Assembly: GCA_963693365.1 (NCBI GenBank)
Contig: CAVNZM010000007.1
Location: 4,588,001-4,652,000 of the forward strand
From: Amoebidium appalachense
Taxonomy: Eukaryota; Ichthyosporea
DNA length: 64,000 bases
Direction: 5' to 3'
Shown: in pieces, positions 1-11,428 of the stretch
How positions within the stretch are numbered: the stretch's first letter is position 1
Layout of the letters: each line of letters opens with the position of its first letter
Position numbers and translations under genes: made by a program
Notes under the pieces: model-generated
The model's input: the letters and a program-made list of their open reading frames with translations, nothing else
What the model was told of the DNA's origin: nothing
The model's database searches: none

Positions 1-865
1 GAAAACTGCTCACAAATGGAAGCATGTGTTTTCTGATCGCGAATCAGGCTTGCTTTGCCTACCCTCGTCTTATGAATTATGAACCGGGTTTTTACTGGTT
101 CTAATGGGCTGATACATTTCTTTATGTCACCCAACGAAGTACACTTAGGGTAATTTTATTCATGTTTTTCCCGGCTCCGATGATGCAGGGTTAAAGCTGA
201 AAGGAAAGAAGTGCTCTTTGTTCATGGAAGAAGTGGCTTTTCCGGCCATGGTGACTCGCCTTACAGTCTTAAGGTAGAACCGGGATAAGGAGCAGCGGCT
301 AAACCTTGAAGCTATCCACCATTACCTGAGCTACGAAGTGACCTAAGGCTTGAGTTATATTCATTATCGAATGTTTGGTATGATCATTCATCCACACAAC
401 CAAAGTACTCGCAATTGAAAACGAATTTGCGGGATAATCCTAAAAAGGAAAAAAAATTCCCAAAAAGGAAAGTACTACTTCTACAGAAAATGCCAAGCAC
501 AGCGACAAAGCGATTAATTCGCACGCACACTCTGCAACAATCTTCGCCACGAAAAACGAAAACACAGAAGATGATGCTGCATGACTTTGTTGTGTTTTGG
601 AACATGAAGTTCTCATAGACTTGCACAAGTCTATGCCACCGTCCTTGCTCTGTTCTGCCCAGCAGTTCGGCGCACAAGAATTCTCGCTGCTTGTTTATCG
701 CCTCTCAGCCTGGTGGTTTGCTTGTCTAACAACACCACCAGGCTCCCGACAAAGGGGGGAGTGTAAACAATTGTACACATGAACTGTACATGTTTACTAA
801 AGAATGTGATCTACTAGCATGCGATTCGTGCTTTGTCATAAATGTCACATAAATATTATGTCTGC

Positions 866-1110
866 ACCAATCGGAATCACCCTGACCTAAGAAGTGAACC
901 ATATATGGTTCTTCCGCTGCATGCCACATAAACGAAGTGAACCAATAAGAGGTTTGCATAAATAGGACGAAGGTCTGACTGGCTCGGACCGCAACATAAT
1001 CACGAATGGCATGTTGCCACCCGCGCTGGCCGTGGATGAACCAATCCTGGGCCTTGATCCGAAACCTGGGGGCTATATAAGAAAGCCGTCCCAGTACAGG
1101 GGATCACTTC
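866..1110 (+). promoter_or_regulatory. Promoter-like cluster: CCAAT boxes, CCATATATGG, TATA
   Basis: Seen directly: CCAAT at about 868, the palindrome CCATATATGG at 899-908, further CCAAT cores near 938 and 1040, and GCTATATAAG at about 1072-1081. A possible initiator, CACTTCAGTC, follows about 30 bases later. The order and spacing match a pol II core promoter reading rightward. No coding frame follows within 600 bases, so the transcript, if real, would be non-coding or have a long 5' leader. Confidence 0.4.
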
Positions 1111-1571
1111 AGTCTGAGACAGACTGAGTTGGCCCATAGTAAAAGCAACCTGGCCGCGTGTGTCTTTCTACCCGTTCTCTGTATTTATTTTGATTCAGTT
1201 GTACTCTGCCTTATCCTAACTAGTCCAACTGTTCACAGAGTGTGCTGTAGAATTCGTAGTAGTAGCATGTTGTAGGCCTTGGTGTGTTTGATGTGTGTGC
1301 AAAGTTTCAGGCTGCTAGCATTTTCATTTAGGGAGCTGTAGCTGTTTTTATGTGCTGTGGGATATGCCATATGGATATATTGATGAGTGTGAGTTATATC
1401 TAGTCCGAAATGGGCGGCAATTGATTTGGTCTTTGTAATCTAGGGGTTTTAGCCACTTGTGAAATTTTTTCATTGGTTGATGTGCAGCAAATTTTCCATT
1501 TTGGTAGATTTCATGGATTTGATAGGTTCTAAGTCATTTCTTCATATTTCCATAGGCAAAAATGTGGGCCG

Positions 1572-1657
1572 GCGCGCTATATAATGTGCTTGCGCGGCTC
1601 CAGGGAGGTCAGTTACGGCGCTACTGAGCGCGTTTAATTCTCTTTAGGCCCTTTTTT
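1572..1657 (+). promoter_or_regulatory. Second TATA element followed by short T-terminated stretch
   Basis: GCGCTATATAATG lies at about 1575-1587. GTCAGTTACG follows about 25 bases downstream and is shared with the RCC1 5' region (about 11331). A T9 run at about 1648-1656 could end a pol III transcript of some 45 nt. This might be a small RNA gene with a TATA-type pol III promoter, or a pol II promoter. Only the motifs are visible. Confidence 0.25.
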
Positions 1658-4483
1658 TTTAACTAAGTTTTTGCCCACCCACCACACCCTTGCCTAGTTA
1701 GGCACTAGGCTACGTTTTTGGAGCATGTTTCTGTGACATTCTGTATGACCTTTGTCATTCTTTTCATTGCTCCTATGGAGCACACCTGTGCCTGCTTGTG
1801 AGATTGATCCACAGGCACCGGCTCATGTATCCCCTTGCTGGGGCTGGTAAAGACGACGTTGGCATAAGAATACGGATTAAGGTGTACTTGAGCACGAAAA
1901 CAACAAGAACACACACACACACAAAAAAAAAAACTTATATCTCCACATATGATGTCTATTTGATACGTTATATCTCCACTTAAAATTTGTTTGATGTAAG
2001 TGTAACACCGATTTTTTTGCATGTATATCTTGTCGGGTGGAAGTACTGTTGGCCTTGGTGCCGACAACTTATCACAGCTCACCTACATGAGTCGTTAATA
2101 AACAGCACATCCCCCCCCCCCCCCCCCCCCCCCTTATTTAATCACATTTCGTTCCCGAGGACCTTTGCAAACCCTCGAGGGAACTACCATCTACCACACG
2201 AGTCGCCGTACCGACAGTACACTAGTTTGGGTGCTATCTATGTGCTCAGCTAAGTTAAACCATCCGAAGTTCACAACTTCAAAGGGCCTAACTATTACTA
2301 ATACACAATTTGTCCAGGGCTACTATCCCAGTGAGCCACGCCGGTAGGAAGTAAAAAAAAATTAACCCAGATCAACTTTGCCAAGTATGAAGCAAAATAT
2401 GAAACAGTACTAACTGAACTTCAACGGTTTTTCTCAACTTACTTAACTGCATGGCAGTTACCACAATTCCGATCCACGCCAGGGGGGGGGGGGGGGGGGG
2501 GATCCGCGCCCAGAAAAGGGGAGGGGGGGGGGGGGGGGGAGGGGTGGGCCACTGGCAAACTTCCCTTTTCAGGAGTGGCGACCATGTTCGCCGCGGCATA
2601 GCTGGCGGAGTAAAATGCAGGTAAAGCACTGGCAAACACTGTCATTTACAAAAGTTCCAATTATGAAGGTAAATAATAAAAATCAAAGTGTTAAATAAGT
2701 TATAGAAGTCATCCCACTGAGGCAGCACATTGTTGAAAACTACAAAAGGGAAGATTTTAACCTCCAGCTAATAAATTCACAGATGATCAGGGTTTTTTTA
2801 AGGGAATTGATGAGCCTCGTATGTACGCACCGTGCACGCACACACACACTGTCACACTGCTGATGGACACAGACACGCACGCGCACACACATGGCATACG
2901 CATATTTGTACATTCATGTGGGGGGGGGAAAGGATTTGCGCAAATTTGTGTGTGTAAGCATGTTTATGTACACTAGAACGGTCATGTTAGGCTATACCTC
3001 AGAGTATATACCGTCGGCTTAGAGATTTGCATGATAATTCACCAACAGCTTGGAATCCAAATTTGAATGCCGGTATTGATGGGCTCTGCCGGCTAAAGGG
3101 TGTGGTTATGTCGGAGCAAGTTGATTCTGCTTTTGCAAAACGACCTTCTGGTTATATTCTCAGTGATTTATATCAAGTTTATCTTGGCATGGCAAACATT
3201 ACTCATTCGGATAGAACTTCTGAGCAAGAAAGGAAAAGCAAGCCAAGTTTTTGTTGGACGAACATACCTTCGCCAATAGTCTCCTTCCGCTGCGTCCCAT
3301 CTTGCTGGCAGGTTAAAGCTGATTAGGCTGCTTTCTTAGTAAGTCACGGCCTTGCCAACCTGGCTTGCCATGGTCACGTCCAGTCATTGACATATCTCAG
3401 CTAAAATAGCGGTTTCTTTACATACTGTGGGAAACACTAAACCGTTTTCTAGTTGTAGGCCGTCGACACTGTACTACCCTAACCAGCGCGTACACTGGCA
3501 GCGCTGTGGTACCAATCTACCAACGAACCCATGGCATTGCGTTATGATCGCGTTGAGGACATTGTGGGCTGTCGTCCGGATCATTTATCTTAGGTATGCA
3601 CCGATAAAAACCACGCGATGCCATTGGATATCTCACCTGGACGTTTTTATTAGAGCCATCATGATGATTGCACAGTTCATTTGAGCCTTTTCCATATAAC
3701 ATGCACCAGCACCGCGGCCTCATTTAGGATGTTCTGACTGATGGACGAGCTGACACTCGTTTTTAGATCCAGTGTGGGCCCCTCCCCCCCCCCCCCCCCC
3801 CGCGGGGGGGGGGGGGGGGAGGAGGGGGGAGGGGCTGCTGCTCCAGATCCAGGGGCTATAAACATAAACAAGACGTTCCAAAAAAGTTAAGAAATGCCAT
3901 TACCTCGACTAGATTTTCTGGGGATGGGTTCTTATTGGCAGACGGCATCTTTATCTGATATATTTCATGACCACGGCATTCAATACGTATCGAGAGCACA
4001 GCAAATCTTATTACATCATATGATACCTCTATGGTCGCCCTGTCTGTGGAGCCCCTCCCAGGGGAAGGTGGGGTGTGTGTGTGGGGGGGGGGGGGATTAG
4101 GGGGGGGAGGGGGGAGGGGGGGGAGGAATAGGGATACAGCAAAGTGCCAGCCGGACAAAGCATAGATGATGGGTATGCCAGCAGAAGCACATGGCCATAA
4201 TATGGCTATACAGCAAATACACTTTGGCCTAACAATACTTAAAGCGATGCCCGGCATCATGCTGTACCACATGATCCTCTCTCTGGCTCTCCAACATGGT
4301 TGCACACTACAGCAGCAGGCATTCTTTCATGGCACAAGTGTCGGCAGGGCATGGCAGAACCCATCGAACCACAGACCTGCTCTGGCCCGAAGCATCTGCA
4401 ACACGCACGAGCCAACCCACGGGGCCAGCACTCCACCCCATGGTCACTGTGCCACATCCACTACGTCTCCAGCCCCCCCCTGC

Positions 4484-7230
4484 TTACAGGCCATACAGTG
4501 CCCGCAGCCTCTGCCACTCGCCGGCTGTGACCTGCTCGGATCATAAACCAAGTCAATGCGTAGGCATGCAGAAAGACATCATGGGAAGCATGGGGTAGGC
4601 ATGCAAGGGACACAGGTTGGTTCATGTACTGTACAGTAGCTGGGGTAGGCATGCAACTTGAAGGGAGGGACACACACAGGGGGGTGCATGGGGTAGTGTT
4701 GCATTCAAGGAACACAGGGGGGGTGCTGGGGTAGGCATGCAGCAGGGCTCCACCTGCATGTGGGTCTCGTGGGCCTTGGCCGGGCAGCAGCACACCCCAG
4801 GCAGTGAGCGCTTCAGCCAGCTGACGGTGGCAAAGTTGACCGACTCGGCCACATTGGGCCCCGTCGAGAACCCGCAGTGGTAGGCCCCCGGCAGAGTCAC
4901 CATCAGGTCCCCCGGCCGCTGGATGGCCCGGGCCACAGGGATGCCTGCCTGCACCAGCACGGCGGGGTGCACCACACACTCCTGCACCCGGCCAGCCCGC
5001 CACCGTGCATCAGCGCCACATGCTGGTTTGGCTTGACAGCAGCCCATGCGGGAGACACAGCCTGACTGTCTTATGCCCCCCCCCCCCCCCCCCCCCCCCT
5101 TCTCCCCTCCCCCCCCACACATACAGATGAGTGGCAGTACCAGCCCAACCGCTCTGCCTGTTGGCTCACCCATCGTCAACACCCAACCACCGCAAAAGGA
5201 CACCCCTGTAGTATGGCTGCTGCATTTCCTGACACACCGTCCAGAGGAAGCGCCCAGTACGTACATGCCTGGATGTGAATCTAGCTGCTTGCACATACAA
5301 GCACCTAGTGTGTACATATCTGGATGTGGGGCTAGGTGTTTGCACGTGCAACTGGTTGTGTGGGTGGATGCACACACACACGGGCTGGCTGACCTTGTGG
5401 CGCACAAACTGCGGGCAGGCGGCGTGCTGGTCGGGATAGAGGGCGGCCAGCAGGGCCGTGACGGCCTGCTGGTGGTCAGGGCCGACCGTGTACCAGACCT
5501 TGGCCTGGCCGTCCGTCAGCAGGTTGGTGCTGGCCAGGTCGCAGTCCTCCGTGTGCCACGGAAACGTGCCCCCTGCCGCCCCCCTGCAGCCCTGCCATCA
5601 GCACCCGCCCACTGCCAGCACGCCACACCCACCCAGCCCACATGGCATTGGGCAGTGCGGTATGGACAAGAACGAGCCAACCACTAGCACCCATGCCACC
5701 ACTAGGGGGAGGTAACACCGCAGCCATTCTCATGTTGCATGAAACGGGTGTGCCTGGTGCAAGGGGTCATATTAGTGTAGTAAAAAAAATAGCTGCAGAG
5801 ACTTAGAGTGCCCCAACAAGTCATTGATACCTTCCCTGAGAAGACAACCAATGTGTCCAACAAAGAATACCGGCACACATTTGGCTCTATAGCAATATCT
5901 CATTGCCGCCCAGCCAGCCTTATCATTTAGAGGTCTGGTCCTTGATGTTAGCTCTGACAGCCCAAGATTCACTCATAAAAGCACACAGAGAACTGGCACG
6001 ATTCGACATTTTGAGCGGCACTACTGATTGGCTAAAACGACATCGCACAGGCAGGAGTGTATCGCCTAACTCACTTCGATGTGCCGTATCCAAACAAATC
6101 ATCAAGTATAGCTTTAGGCACCTCACAACACCAAAGGAACCGTCAAATGAGAAAACAAGCAGCGTGGGCTTGCACACAGATTGGGGGGAAGGCAGAAGGG
6201 TTGGGCTCCGCAAGTGTGAAGGGTTGATTTTGAGTTTGCTTTTCGTGCACCGGGCATATTGCAGAGCCACAGTCATGGCCCAAGTGTGTGTGACTTGCAT
6301 GTTCGGATGCTTGCTGCTCGTTACACTTCCAAGCAAGCTGCAGTGCCAGGGCCGGAGAGCCGGCGGGGGGGGGGGGGGACTCACAGGTAGAGCATGGGGT
6401 AGGTGAGGCCCGGCAGGTTGTGGGGGCGGTGGCGGTGCAGCACGGTGTCCAGGCAGGTCAGGTCCACCATCCACCCTCGCCCGTCCCGGCCCTGCCTCAC
6501 TGCCTGCATCCCCCGTCAGCCACCAGCCCCCGGCTGCCTGTGTAGTGGTGGCCACTCAGCCATTAAGACACCTACCTGTGTGGGGGTGGCCACGCCACGG
6601 GGCACCAGCAGGTCGCCCCCATAGCGGTACTGCAGCTGTGTGCCGGCCTGCAGCCCGTCCAGTGCCCCCCAGTAGTCCGCCTCGCTCAGCCCCGTGGCCT
6701 GCACCCAACCACTCAGCAACGGCCCAGGCCCGAGCCCCAGGCCCGGGGGTGCCTGCCTGCAGCACACTGCGGGGCAGGGTGCCAGCCAGCCGGCGCTGGG
6801 CCAGCAGACAGGCCCTGGCCGTAGCACTGGGGGCCAGGTCCTGCACGTAGTGGCCCGGTGTGCCCCGCAGCACAGTCGACGCAGCCGCCAGGGCGCCGCA
6901 CACTACACCCGGCAGGCGCAGCTTGACGGCGCCGGCCTGCTGCACGGCCGGGAAGGCCTCCAGGGCGCGCACTATGGGCTCCAGGCTGTGGGCGCTGAAG
7001 GTGGCCAGGCTGGGGGCCACCACGGGCACGGCCAGCGTGGCCGGGGACCCCTCCAGTAGCGTGTCCTCGCCCAGCAGCTCCAGCTGCCCCAGCAGCCCCT
7101 CACCCACGTGTCCAGCACCCCGCCCACGCTTGCTGGCCGTCGGGGCCGCAGGGGCACCTGCAGTCCGCTTGCTGGGCCTCGGGGCCTGCTGGGCTGCCTT
7201 CCCAGGCAGCTCTCTTTCGGCCGGCAGCAT
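4484..7230 (-). CDS. KDM4-like JmjN/JmjC histone lysine demethylase
   Basis: Six exons: 7230-6766, 6698-6576, 6503-6385, 5583-5394, 4981-4754, 4531-4484, giving 390 aa. Family role: Fe(II)/2-oxoglutarate oxygenase removing methyl groups from histone lysines in the nucleus. A basic N-terminus precedes a JmjN-like segment (about 68-108). The JmjC core has WHTED with iron ligands H246 and E248, a 2-oxoglutarate lysine K264 (AKVW), and the distal ligand H334 in AYHCGFSTGPNVAESVNFAT. The zinc site typical of KDM4 is visible: C292 and H298 (CPQFVRHK) with C363/C365 (VCCCP). No PHD or Tudor domains follow, so it is a minimal KDM4. The start is the ATG at 7230; upstream in-frame sequence has no ATG. 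The last exon (VTAGEWQRLRALYGL then stop) is the least certain. The introns hold poly-C and poly-G runs, and intron 5 carries irregular repeats of GCATGCCTACCCC. Confidence 0.85.
4544..4752 (-). repeat. Irregular repeats in last intron of the demethylase gene
   Basis: The motif TGCATGCCTACCCCA (sense strand) recurs several times, separated by variable C-rich spacers containing CCCCCTGTGT. The first copy begins about 14 bases after the 5' splice site at 4753. This resembles the donor-proximal arrays in the alcohol dehydrogenase and SET/MYND genes, but the units are diverged. Confidence 0.55.
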
Positions 7231-8479
7231 GTCGCCTGCAGGCACTCTGCAGCGGCCGTGTGGTGCTTGGGCCACAGTCGGCCGTGTGTGTGTAGCTCAC
7301 GTCTGGTTGTTGCTTGCTCAACAAGACGACCTATGGGTGTGGGTTTTGCTCCATAGGGCCACCTTTGGGGCACACGTGTTTCCCACTTGGCCCCCCTTCT
7401 TTGAACTTTCAACCTTTCTCTTCTTGCTCAAGTGGGCCACCTTTGTGCCGGGTGCATGTTGCTATGCCTGGGAGCCACCTTCGGGCCGTGTGTGTTGCTC
7501 ACTGCAGCCAAGCGCTGGCTGTGGGGCTCTGTGTTGGTGCCCAAGTCAGGCTCGGCTTTGTGTTGCGGGCGCAAAACCTGGCAGGACGTACGAATATGTC
7601 GAGCACCTATAGCTAAGAATTCGAGTGTTGTACGTATGTACACAAACAAACCAGGGGCCCAGACGGTTCCCTCTAGACGGTTCGTATACTCGGTTCGTAT
7701 ACTTGGAACTGCACGGTAGCGCGCAATCAACTGCCAGGCCTGTGACGGTACCGCGGCTCATATCATGATTCCATGCTAACGTTGAACCGTTGTGACGTTG
7801 TGACCCATTTTTTTTCGGTGCTCGCAAACTTCTTAGCGTGGCGTGCAATGTACATAAAACAGACTTAGAGCAGCGAGAAAAACCAGTGAAGTCATTGACA
7901 TGGAAGTGATACAAAGAGTGGCATAGAGTTGTCGAGCACTGCTACGTAGCCATGGTGCGGTGACTACATAGTGGCTCCCCCAACCCATACAGGATTCTCC
8001 TGATCACCCCCGTAACACGCAGCACCCCAAAAAGCACAATTGTACAAACTCAGTCTATATTGCCCACACACCCTCACTACGCCACACACACACCTTCACA
8101 GACACGCGCATACACCTACACACATACTATGACACGCACACGCACCCACACACACACACAAGCTTTCTCGTTTACCCACACGTACATATGTACCACACGC
8201 AGTACATTGGAACGAAATTGCAACTTCCCAAGGCCTCTTTTATCTAGGAGGCCTTGAAACTTACGCACGTTGATAGCTATATAGTACCTTAAGTGTTATA
8301 CATATATGGCTAAGTATCAACACGCTCTCCGGCACACTAACATACACCCACCGGCACACACAGCCCCATTTTTTTGCCGTTTGGACGTTTGGAGGCCGCA
8401 GTGCAGCCCGTGAACACCCTAGGTACGCTAGGTCTGCTAGCTGCGGCGAACTAGAATACCAGCCCGTCCTAGGCCTTCT

Positions 8480-8510
<31 letters not shown>

Positions 8511-10260
8511 CACACACACACAGACACACACACACCAAGGAGGCCGTGTTCGGGGAGCCCAAGGCTGTGGGGTATGTTTGTGGGCTTGTCTATTGAAACA
8601 AGAAGGTTGCTAATCTGCGCTGTTACTTGAGTATGACCTTGAGTGTCTTCTTGGCTGAGGGGAACGGCAGCTAGAGGCCTACAGTACAGCTGCAATGCGT
8701 AGGGCACGATTGTGTGGTACAATTGGCTTTGTGTGTGGCACAATAGGCTGTGTGGTACAATAGGCTATGTGTATGTTGCCGAACTGACCTGGGCAACACC
8801 CATTAATGGTGGCCTTGCTGGCTTGTGTTGTATGGTTGGCCATGTCCGAATGGCCCTTACACGTGCACGGCCATAGACCAAGCACCCAAGTCCTTGCCAG
8901 CAACCTGCGCAACACCCGTGGCCCAGCCAGTCCTTGGCTGCAAGGGTGCCCAGGCACTTGCTTCGCCAGAGTCGAGGCCAGGGCCAGCCTGCACGGGGAC
9001 CTATCAAACATGGCAGCTGGCAAAGTCCGGCCCGCAGGGTCACACCGTGCGGCTGGGTGGTTGCTGTTTGCCACGTGCATACGCTTGGCCCTCAGGGGTG
9101 TTATTTGCCAAGCCTCAGGCGTGTTATTTCACAAGCCCTGGGGGACCATTATGTACAGCAACATGGCCCACACAAACGAGTAAGAACGTGCAGGCCCATC
9201 TTCAAGTACACACGTATGTACCGGTTGTCCCTCTGTAAGCTCTCCCCCTCTATGTCACCACTCACTGCGGTCTACCCACTTAGTGCACACACAGGCACTG
9301 GCCCACCTCCCTCCCCTCCCTCGCCACACCACTCTTTCCGCGCTGGTCAACCCCACCAGCCCTTCCATACCGTTGTTTGCTATGTGCCTATCCTTTCCCC
9401 TTCAGCCTCGTGCCCACACAGCCCAAACTATCCTCGTGGCCTACACGAGCCTGCAGAACCCTGCAGCTGCCATGCAACAGCCTGGAGGCCGTTCCGCACC
9501 CTGCCTGCACCTTGACCCCCAGCAGGCAAGGAGGCCCTGTGTGGTCCTTTCATATCCCCCCACCAGTGCTGGCCCTGCTGCTGGTCTTGTCCACCGCCCC
9601 ACCAGCCAGCCCTGCAGCCGGCCCGGGCCTTCTCAGTGCCCGCAGCTGCCTGTCGTCTCTGTTCCCACACAGGACCCTCTGTCCTTGGCAGCAGCTACGT
9701 GCCACTCTGAACTGCCGCCGTGTGTGCCGGCCTGCCACAGGTCCCCAGACACTGCAAGCGCCTGGCCGACACCGAGCAACACAAGTGCCCAGGCACAGGC
9801 CTTGTGCCTGCTGCCCTATTCCTCTGCGGCTGGCACCTGGACAGGGACGTGCGGTACAGCCGCCAGCAGCCGACGTCTCTCCTCCGGGCCGGTGGGCAGC
9901 CTCGGATCGTCAGCAGGAGGCGGCTGGAAGCAGCAGGGAAACCAGCAGGCACACAGCCCGCACAGCCCTGCACAGCGCCCACCCAGCCAGGCCATGACGC
10001 CGCACGCTCGCAACCTCGGCAAAGTCAGACGCCTCGCAGCCACGCTGTAGCGTGCGCACAGAAATACACCTGCGTGCTTGTCCTGCGGCTTGCTGGTGTG
10101 GCACTTGGGTGTTCTGGTAACCGTGCGTGCACACGCACTTGTTTGAACACGGTGCTGTCAGAGTCTAGCAAGAGCGGTTTGGCAAGTGGAGACTCTAGGG
10201 TGCGCAGACAAAGGACACCAATCTTGTGTTTTCCAGCTCTGTGCACCACAGTGACGTAAG
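7231..10260. other. Intergenic DNA with GC-rich unassigned block
   Basis: No gene is supported. CA-rich DNA lies at 8060-8170 and a poly-C run with (CA)n at about 8480-8530. From 9280 to 10260 the DNA is GC-rich with long overlapping frames on both strands. One plus-strand stretch (9741-9960) starts after a CAG acceptor-like site and encodes a Cys/Arg-containing peptide (VPRHCKRLADTEQHKCPGTG...), but no family is recognisable. It may be an exon of an unfound gene or a diverged repeat. Confidence 0.45.
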
Positions 10261-11240
10261 CCGTCCATTCAGATCCGTAACGACGGGGAGTCGTGCAACA
10301 ATTTATGATCGATCATCTGGCTGCCGCCATTAGTGAAATAAAATACCAGATCTACTGTTAACAACAACACGTGAGGCATAAAAAATGGAGCCGTCAAAAT
10401 GCTTTGGACACTTAAAAATAACACAAAAAGAATATATAACAAACGGGGAAGCAAAAAGTGAATAATATCTATAGGTTCTTCTATTTTTTATTATTTTTCC
10501 TTTGGTTTTTGACTGTAGATTATCAGTGCTTTTGTCAAGAAATTAGTTTATGTTTGGAATCGTCCTATGAAAAATCTTGACACATTTGCGCTAAGTACAA
10601 GTTTTCCCGTGGTTTTACACTTCTCAAATAATATTTGTTAAAATTGCTATTTTTAATGCACCAACCAGCACGTTTTTTTTGTCTATAGACCTTGAATTAC
10701 CTTACTGAGAGTATAACGACCCCTTTTGGTTGCATCTTGCCGGTCCAAGTCACACAATCGTTAGATCTCGGATGTCAGGGTTCGAATTGTCGATCGATTC
10801 GAAAACATTTGAACCCCGATCAATTTCATAGATTTGAGCTGCGGCGCCGCTAACCTTTGCCAAAGAGACTGTTTTTTATATTTTTTTGAACTACACTTCT
10901 ATATAAAAACATTTGTACTCTTTTCTTTCTTTATCACTCTTATATATTAGAAGACTAAAATAAACACACCAAACTTTGGCGCATTGACAGTAACACAAGC
11001 TGGCCCTGTTTTCCGGGAAAAAGGGAAACCGATTTCGAAACAACCATGTCCCAACTCTAAATGATTTATGCAGCCGATCGTTTAAAAACAAATCATATAC
11101 GGTAGTTCATGCTATAATGGTTTTTTTTTAATTTATTCAATCTGAAGATTTTTGCCGAAGTCTAATTAGGCGGCGGTGCCGAAGTCGTAGTCGCCGAAGC
11201 CCACTGTAACAGCTCTGCCACCGCGCACAACTGTTGTTGG
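10261..11240. other. AT-rich intergenic DNA
   Basis: About 900 bases of AT-rich sequence with short T and A runs and no long frame. I see no gene. It separates the GC-rich block to the left from the RCC1 promoter. Confidence 0.6.
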
Positions 11241-11243
11241 CTG

Positions 11244-11345
11244 CCAATCTCTGACGTCATACACCATATATGGGCATGTGCTAATTTGGCGCCAAAAGGC
11301 ACATGACGGCACATCAAGTCAGTCAGTCAGTCAGTCAGTTACGCT
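11244..11345 (+). promoter_or_regulatory. RCC1 promoter: CCAAT, CRE, CCATATATGG, E2F-like palindrome
   Basis: In order: CCAAT at 11244-11248, the CRE palindrome TGACGTCA at 11252-11259, CCATATATGG (a CArG-type box) at 11264-11273, and TTTGGCGCCAAA (E2F-like palindrome) at 11285-11296. Five GTCA/GTCAG repeats then lead into CAGTTACGCTAC at about 11334. The RCC1 start codon is 85-185 bases downstream. An E2F-type site would fit cell-cycle control of a Ran exchange factor. Binding is inferred from motif match only. Confidence 0.6.
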
Positions 11346-11428
11346 ACAGGCACAGTGACCGAATATAGGCCTAGCCGTTGTAGACGCCACGCACGCACAC
11401 CGCCTTGAGACTTGCAGGTGCAGCAGCC

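Larger units (their letters stand above)
1..4483. other. Intergenic DNA without a supported gene
   Basis: I find no coding exon with conserved motifs here. The first 3.4 kb is AT-richer than the genic parts. It holds two promoter-like clusters (entered separately), a poly-C run at about 2109-2133, poly-G at 2481-2541, and a C run followed by a G run at 3783-3820 that could fold on itself. A 99-codon reading frame at 3027-3326 has ordinary amino-acid composition but no recognisable motif. It may be a remnant or chance. Confidence 0.6.

Noticed and set aside
9283-10260. Plus-strand coding gene
   Set aside because: Long frames exist, but both strands are equally open because of GC content, and no domain or consistent exon chain was found. 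Left as an unassigned block.
10740-10810. tRNA-like GGGTTCGAAT segment
   Set aside because: The T-loop-like string is present but stems do not pair and no acceptor or anticodon arm fits.
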